This document shows, in pieces, positions 59,577-64,000 of a stretch of DNA of 64,000 nt. Origin of the DNA: Diospyros lotus (Eukaryota > Streptophyta > Magnoliopsida > Ericales > Ebenaceae); the NCBI RefSeq assembly GCF_014633365.1, contig NC_068344.1, positions 36,764,670-36,828,669 of the forward strand. Direction: 5' to 3'. Under the pieces are notes generated by a model. That model had not been told where the DNA came from. It ran no database searches and was given only the letters and a program-made list of their open reading frames with translations. The translations under genes were made by a program, and so were the position numbers. The first letter of the stretch is position 1. Every line of letters begins with the position of its first letter.

Positions 59577-61520
59577 TGATGTTCTACCCTTGTGTTTAGT
59601 TTTGATGATGAAAAACAATATCGTGTTTTATCCCCAAGTCATGAGTCAAGTTTATGGTTTTCAACAAAAATCAATTTCAAATACTTTGTTAAAATGAAAA
59701 CCAAATGATTTATATTCTTATACATGGAGATGTGAATAAACATGTATTATGATAAAATCTCCTAAAATGTTTTTCGAATTAACTTTGAAGTCGTTGGTCA
59801 ACATAGAGCTAAAATTGTTCTAAGGCAAAAGACCAACTAGAAATTCAAATGAAAGGTTTTCAATATAAGTTTTTCATATTTTGAAACATGCATGAAAGGT
59901 TTTGGCTTGAAACTTAATCGTATGAAAAATCCTTTAGTTCATGCATCATGTCTTGAAACTTATTTTGATATCGTTTCAATATTTTTCTAAAGCTGGAAAA
60001 CTAACACCTTATAAGGAGACATATATGAAAATGTTTTCTTTTTAGAAAACTAACTCCCGGTAATTCAATAACTAACATTCATTAGTGATAAAATGATTTT
60101 TAACAAATTTTTCAAGAAATGAAAAGTGTATATCTTGGAGGTGGTAAAATCGCAAAATCCTAAGTTCATACTAAAATCCAAATTCTACTTTTTTATTCTT
60201 ATGAATTTTGATTTTTTTGATATTTTTATTGAATCCAAATGGGGGGTACTTTTTTATTTACATTTATGTATTAAAGTAAATGGAAGGTAAAATATAAATT
60301 AAACAAAATATAAACTAAAGAAATGTAAATATGTGGTGATGTTTTGTATTAATCAAGTGTGCTTCTCATGTTATCTGTCAAGTTTCCAGATTTTCCAAGA
60401 AGATAGTCGACTATGTTGTTTAGTGCTGTCGACTATGCTTGTTCAGTCTGTCGACTATATCTTGCATTTGTCGACTATTTTTGCGTCTGTCGACTATTGT
60501 GAAAGGATAGTTGACTATGCTATTTCATCTGTCGATTATGTTTGTTCATGAATTTTAAAATTTTCTTTGTAATTTTTGATCTGTCGACTATGTAAAAGGA
60601 TCTGTTGACTATGAGATTTTTGTGTTATAAGATAGTCGACTATGCTTTTCTGTTTGTCGACTATGGCTAGTTTTATTTGATAAAATAGTCGACTAACCTA
60701 TTTGATCTGTCGACTATGTGTTTCACAGAAAATTACAACGGCTAGTTTTTCAATCTCCAAAGGCTAGTTTCTCATTCTCCAACGGTCACAAACGGCTTCA
60801 TTTCTCTTCAATCTTGTGGGAAGCTTATATATACATATCAAGGAGATCAAGAGAAGGCTAATGGACGGGAATGAATTAATTTGAGCTTACTGTTATTCTC
60901 GTTTGTATTTACAGTGATTGTGCTTCAATTTTTTCTCTCTTCAAGGCTTTGATTTTAACTTGTATTAATTCATTCAAGCATTGTTTTTATTGTGAGAGAA
61001 CTTGTAACTAAGAGTGCCAACTCTTAGCATCTTGTTTACATTTGTATCACTCTTATTTTCCTAGCTTTGTGCTAGAAGACTTGCTCGTTAAAGCAAGTGG
61101 CTATAATTCCTAGCTAGGTGCTAGAGGGCTTGCTTGTATAAGCAAAATGTTGTAATTCCTAGTCTTGGACTAGAAGACCTACTTGGTTTAAGTAAGGGGT
61201 TTTAGTGGATGGTTTGAAAAATTCTTAGTGAGGAGCTAAGGTAGTGGATTAGGCTTGGTTAAGCCAAACCACTATAAATCCTTGTGTTTTCTTATGTTTG
61301 TGTTCTTTGATATATTTATCTTTCCAAGCATTTCTTTATTCCTCACTCGGTTCTCATATTTATCTTTGTTCATTTGTCATTTTTATGGTTTACGTTTTAA
61401 AACTCTAAAACCTCAATCTGTATCAAAAAGTTTTTATTTTAAGTTCTATAAATTAAATTTTTAAAATAACCAATTCACCCCCCATCTTGGTGTGTGCCAT
61501 AGCACCTACTCGTTCTAACA
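59577..61520 (+). mobile_element. Solo LTR, Copia type (SIRE-like)
   Basis: 1,944 bp starting TGATGTTCTACCC and ending GTTCTAACA, thus TG...CA, with ATATA on both sides as a 5-bp target duplication. Near the start is TTTTGATGATGA and near the end CCAATTCACCCCCCATCTTG, both familiar from SIRE-type Copia LTRs. A TATA box (TTATATATAC) lies at 60825-60834. There is no internal coding region, so it arose by recombination between two LTRs. The U3 part contains the TCGACTA array listed separately. Orientation is inferred from TG/CA ends and the TATA position. Confidence 0.82.
60403..60720. repeat. Array of 13 TCGACTA motifs in LTR U3
   Basis: Thirteen copies of a TGTCGACTATG or ATAGTCGACTATG word in about 318 bases, three with one base changed (GTTGACTAT twice, GTCGATTAT once). 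The ATAGTCGACTAT form is palindromic around GTCGAC. Spacing varies from about 17 to 50 bases. The array ends about 105 bases before the TATA box, where retroelement enhancers normally lie. Confidence 0.9.
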
Positions 61521-61525
61521 ATATA

Positions 61526-63213
61526 TAAATTAGCTAAAGCAAGAGAAAGAAAAACACGGGATTTAAATCAAGTGAAATGCATAAAAGATGACAATCAAAA
61601 TGTTTTAGTAAATGAGGGAGCGATTAAGGAGAGATAGAATGAGTATTTCACAAAATTATTCAATGATGGTGGTGACACAAGAGTTAGGTTGGGACATCTT
61701 AGTAACTCCGAATGGAATGTGAGCTATACATTCTATCGACGCATAAGTTTAAATGAAATAAGGCAAGCATTAAAAAAGATAAAAAATCATAAGGCAGTGG
61801 GACCAGATAATATATCAATAGAAGCATGGAAATGCATGGGAGAAGAGGGCATCTCCTAGCTAATGCAACTATTTAACGTCATCCTTAAATCAAAAAAGAT
61901 GCTAGATGAGTGGAGGAAGAGTACTTTGGTTCCTATATACAAGAACAAATGAGATGTTCAAAACTGTGAAAATTATAGAGGAATTAAGTTAATGAGTCAT
62001 ACCATGAAACTCTGGGAGAGAATAATAGAACAGAGGCTCAGAAAGGAAACAAAGGTGTCAGAAAATCAGTTTGGTTTCATGCCTGATAGATCAACAATGG
62101 AAGCTATATATTTACTGAGGCGTCTAATGGAAATGTATCGAGATCATCAAAAAGACTTACATATGGTGTTTATAGATCTAGAAAAGGCCTATGATAGGGT
62201 CCCTAGAGAAGTATTATGGAGGGTTTTAGAGAATAAATTAGTCAAAATAGCCTATATACAAGCCTTTAAGGACATGTATCATGGTGTAGAGACAAGGGTC
62301 AGAACATGCGAAGGGGATACTGAACCATTTACAACTACAATAGGACTGCATCAAGGTTCTGCACTAAGCCCATACTTATTTGCCCTAGTAATGGATGAAC
62401 TCACTAAAGATATTCAGACATATGTGCCATGGTGTATGTTATTTGCAGACGACATAGTGTTGGTGGATGAAACAAAAGAAGGAGTGAACACTAAGCTTGA
62501 GTTGTTGAGAAACAATTTAGAATCTAAGGGATTTAAATTAAGTAGAAAGAAAACAGAATATATGGAATGCAAATTTAGTAAAAATGTAAAAGTGGATGAT
62601 GTTATAATAAAATTAGAAAACCAAATCTTACAAAGAAAAGACCATTTTCGATATTTGAGATCAGTGATTCAAAACGATGGAGAAATCCACGAGATGTCGC
62701 ACATAGAATTAAGGCAGGTTGGCTAAAATGGAGAAATGTATCGGGGTGTTATGTGATGGTAAAATCCCATTAAAATTAAAAAGAAAATTTTATAAGACAG
62801 CTATAAGACCAGTCTTGCTGTATGGCTCAGAATGTTAGGCAGTCAAATATCAGCATAAGCAAAAGACGAGTGTAGCGGAGATGAGGATGTTAAGATGAAT
62901 GTGCGGACATACAAGAAAGGATAAAATTAGAAATGAAGTTATTTGTAATAAGGTAGGAGTAGTGCCAATCGAGGAGAAGATGAGAGAGACTAGACTAAGA
63001 TGGTTTGGTCATGTGAGAAGGAGACTAAGAGACGCTCCTGTGAGAAGAGTTGATGAAATGGAACAATTAGTCACAAAAAGAGGTAGAGATAGACCCAAAA
63101 AGACTTTGGGAGAGACATTAAAATTTGATATGAAATATATGGATCTAAATGAGGATATGACAAAAGACAGAAATACATGGAAGTCTAGAATTCATGTAGC
63201 CGACCCCACATAG
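61526..63213 (+). pseudogene. LINE copy B reverse transcriptase half, broken
   Basis: Continuation of the polyprotein after the [80 protein letters not shown] and finally RLRWFGHVRRRLRD. Compared with copy A, in-frame stops replace Trp or Gly codons near 61636, 61858 and 61951. A one-base deletion near 62695 (CACGAGATG against CACGAGGATG) shifts the frame, and further stops lie near 62837 and 62897. The longest open piece is 61992-62726. Confidence 0.88.
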
Positions 63214-63235
63214 TGGGATAAAGGCTGAATATGTT

Positions 63236-63251
63236 GTTGTTGTTGTTGTTG
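63236..63251. repeat. (TTG)n tail of LINE copy B
   Basis: Five to six TTG units form the 3' terminus of the LINE in place of poly(A), immediately before the right target duplication. Confidence 0.8.
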
Positions 63252-63270
63252 TATATTATTATATTATTGT
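63252..63270. repeat. LINE copy B target-site duplication, right
   Basis: TATATTATTATATTATTGT, identical over 19 bases to 58016-58034. Confidence 0.85.
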
Positions 63271-63759
63271 ATGTATATACAGATCAGACTAAATTCGTTC
63301 AGTCCGCCCTGATACAGTTTGGCCTTCGATTCAAAAATTTTACCAATTTCAATTTCGATTCGGCCTGGACCAATTAAGCATTCCTACCTAAAATTTAGAG
63401 GACTAGTTGCTATAGAACCTCACTAGTAGAGTTGAAACCTACCCAGCTACAAATCCGTACATGAATTTGTGTGTGCCTATTTGGGGCGTGTGATATTCAT
63501 ACAATGCCTACTCCAATTCCACCCAAAAAGTTGTCCCGACCGAAGCAAATTTCATGGAAATGGCCTCATATTATACACGATATAATCCGAGTTTACAGTC
63601 AACTCTCAAGGTGGAGAGATTCCCAATTTCCAAACACTGTTGTTACGGCTACTTGATCAATCAACTGACTGCATTGCTACATCAAGTTATCAACACCAGA
63701 TGCCGCACTGGCACCATGTTTGATCAGATTATAGGGGGAAAGAGTAGGAAAGAATGTGC
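63271..63759. other. 3' flank of the SNF7/VPS32 gene
   Basis: No other gene seen. The part next to 63760 should be the 3' UTR of the minus-strand SNF7 gene. Confidence 0.4.
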
Positions 63760-63942
63760 TCAAAGTGCCATTTCTGCCTGCAATGCCGCGAGTTCATCTT
63801 CCTCGGCGGTCCGCTTTTGGGGCACCGGCCGAGCAGGTTGCCTGCCGGCGGGTACTTGAACTGGTGCTGTTGTTGCAGGCTGGAGAAGCTGTTCCTCCAA
63901 TTCAGCACCTTCCAATTCTTCAAGCTCTGCTTCCAACTCATC
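63760..63942 (-). CDS. SNF7: SNF7/VPS32 ESCRT-III subunit, last exon only
   Basis: The C-terminal exon of a VPS32 (SNF7) protein, the main polymer-forming subunit of ESCRT-III that shapes multivesicular endosomes. After a TAG acceptor at 63943 it encodes 60 residues and a TGA: DELEAELEELEGAELEEQLL, then QPATTAPVQVPAGRQPARPV, then PQKRTAEEDELAALQAEMAL. The acidic ELEAELEELE helix and the ending DELAALQAEMAL match plant VPS32. This tail contains the MIM-type helix that recruits VPS4 in the family. The gene reads leftward, so its remaining exons lie beyond the right edge; the partial intron to 64000 is AT-rich. SNF7.1 versus SNF7.2 is not decided. Confidence 0.92.
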   Translation of the reverse strand, partial: DELEAELEELEGAELEEQLLQPATTAPVQVPAGRQPARPVPQKRTAEEDELAALQAEMAL

Positions 63943-64000
63943 CTACAATGAGAAATGTAATTTATTTAATTGATTGTAGTAACTAATTTTGGTCATCGAC

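Larger units (their letters stand above)
58035..63251 (+). mobile_element. RTE-clade LINE, copy B, split by a solo LTR
   Basis: The same family as copy A at 27 kb, with very similar sequence throughout, bounded by 19-bp perfect target duplications. It begins AACTCCGTCCGGGGATG and ends GGGATAAAGGCTGAATATG followed by (TTG)n. A 1,944-bp LTR plus its 5-bp duplication interrupts it at 59576; without these the element is about 3.27 kb. The insertion lies between the endonuclease and RT parts, so the LINE was already in place when the LTR element landed. Confidence 0.92.

Noticed and set aside
59577..59697. C-terminal end of the 518-codon ORF starting at 58141
   Set aside because: The last 40 codons come from the inserted LTR, so they are a chance fusion and not part of the LINE protein.
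1..64000. CRISPR arrays, bacterial operons, tRNA and rRNA genes
   Set aside because: Read for these; none seen. The composition and gene structure are those of a plant nuclear genome.

Overview
The window is nuclear DNA of a flowering plant, almost certainly a core eudicot. The evidence is intron-rich genes with GT-AG junctions, plant-specific families (NAC, arginine-rich CCCH, R2R3-MYB, plant MIOX), AT-rich intergenic DNA full of (TA)n and (GA)n microsatellites, and plant transposons (RTE-type LINEs, a Copia-type solo LTR, hAT-like and foldback MITEs). Species cannot be fixed from the sequence.

Layout, left to right: a NAC075-like transcription factor (minus, 6 exons, 3318-8577); a repeat-rich gap; a NUDT8-like Nudix hydrolase (plus, 8 exons, 18560-20961); the AP-4 sigma subunit (plus, 4 exons, 21991-24146); a GGT4-like gamma-glutamyltransferase (minus, 7 exons, 24677-32428) whose third exon has two +1 frameshifts and whose second intron holds a 3.2 kb LINE; myo-inositol oxygenase (minus, 11 exons, 36479-39068) with a MITE in intron 4; a GC-rich island with G-boxes (about 42.95-43.33 kb); an OZF/TZF-type CCCH zinc-finger gene (plus, 2 exons, 47313-48604); an R2R3-MYB (plus, 3 exons, 53136-54181) with a probable GC-AG intron; a second LINE (58035-63251) split by a 1.9 kb solo LTR; and the last exon of an SNF7/VPS32 ESCRT-III gene (minus, 63760-63942) that continues past the right edge.

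Exons were built by hand. For every multi-exon gene the splice phases agree and the joined length is a multiple of three, except GGT exon 3, which is two bases too long. The genes are independent plant loci, not a pathway cluster. Their combination is informative: from memory, AP4S, MIOX2, OZF1 and SNF7.2 lie together on Arabidopsis chromosome 2 (At2g19790-At2g19830), and SNF7.1, OZF2, GGT4 and NAC075 on chromosome 4 (At4g29160-At4g29230). This window carries the union of both sets, as expected of an ancestral block that was duplicated and reciprocally reduced in Arabidopsis.

No wholly new coding system was found. The most unusual items are the 13-copy TCGACTA array in the solo LTR, the G-box island with an 18-bp perfect palindrome, the two frameshifts in GGT, and the GC-AG intron and duplicated splice donor in the MYB gene.
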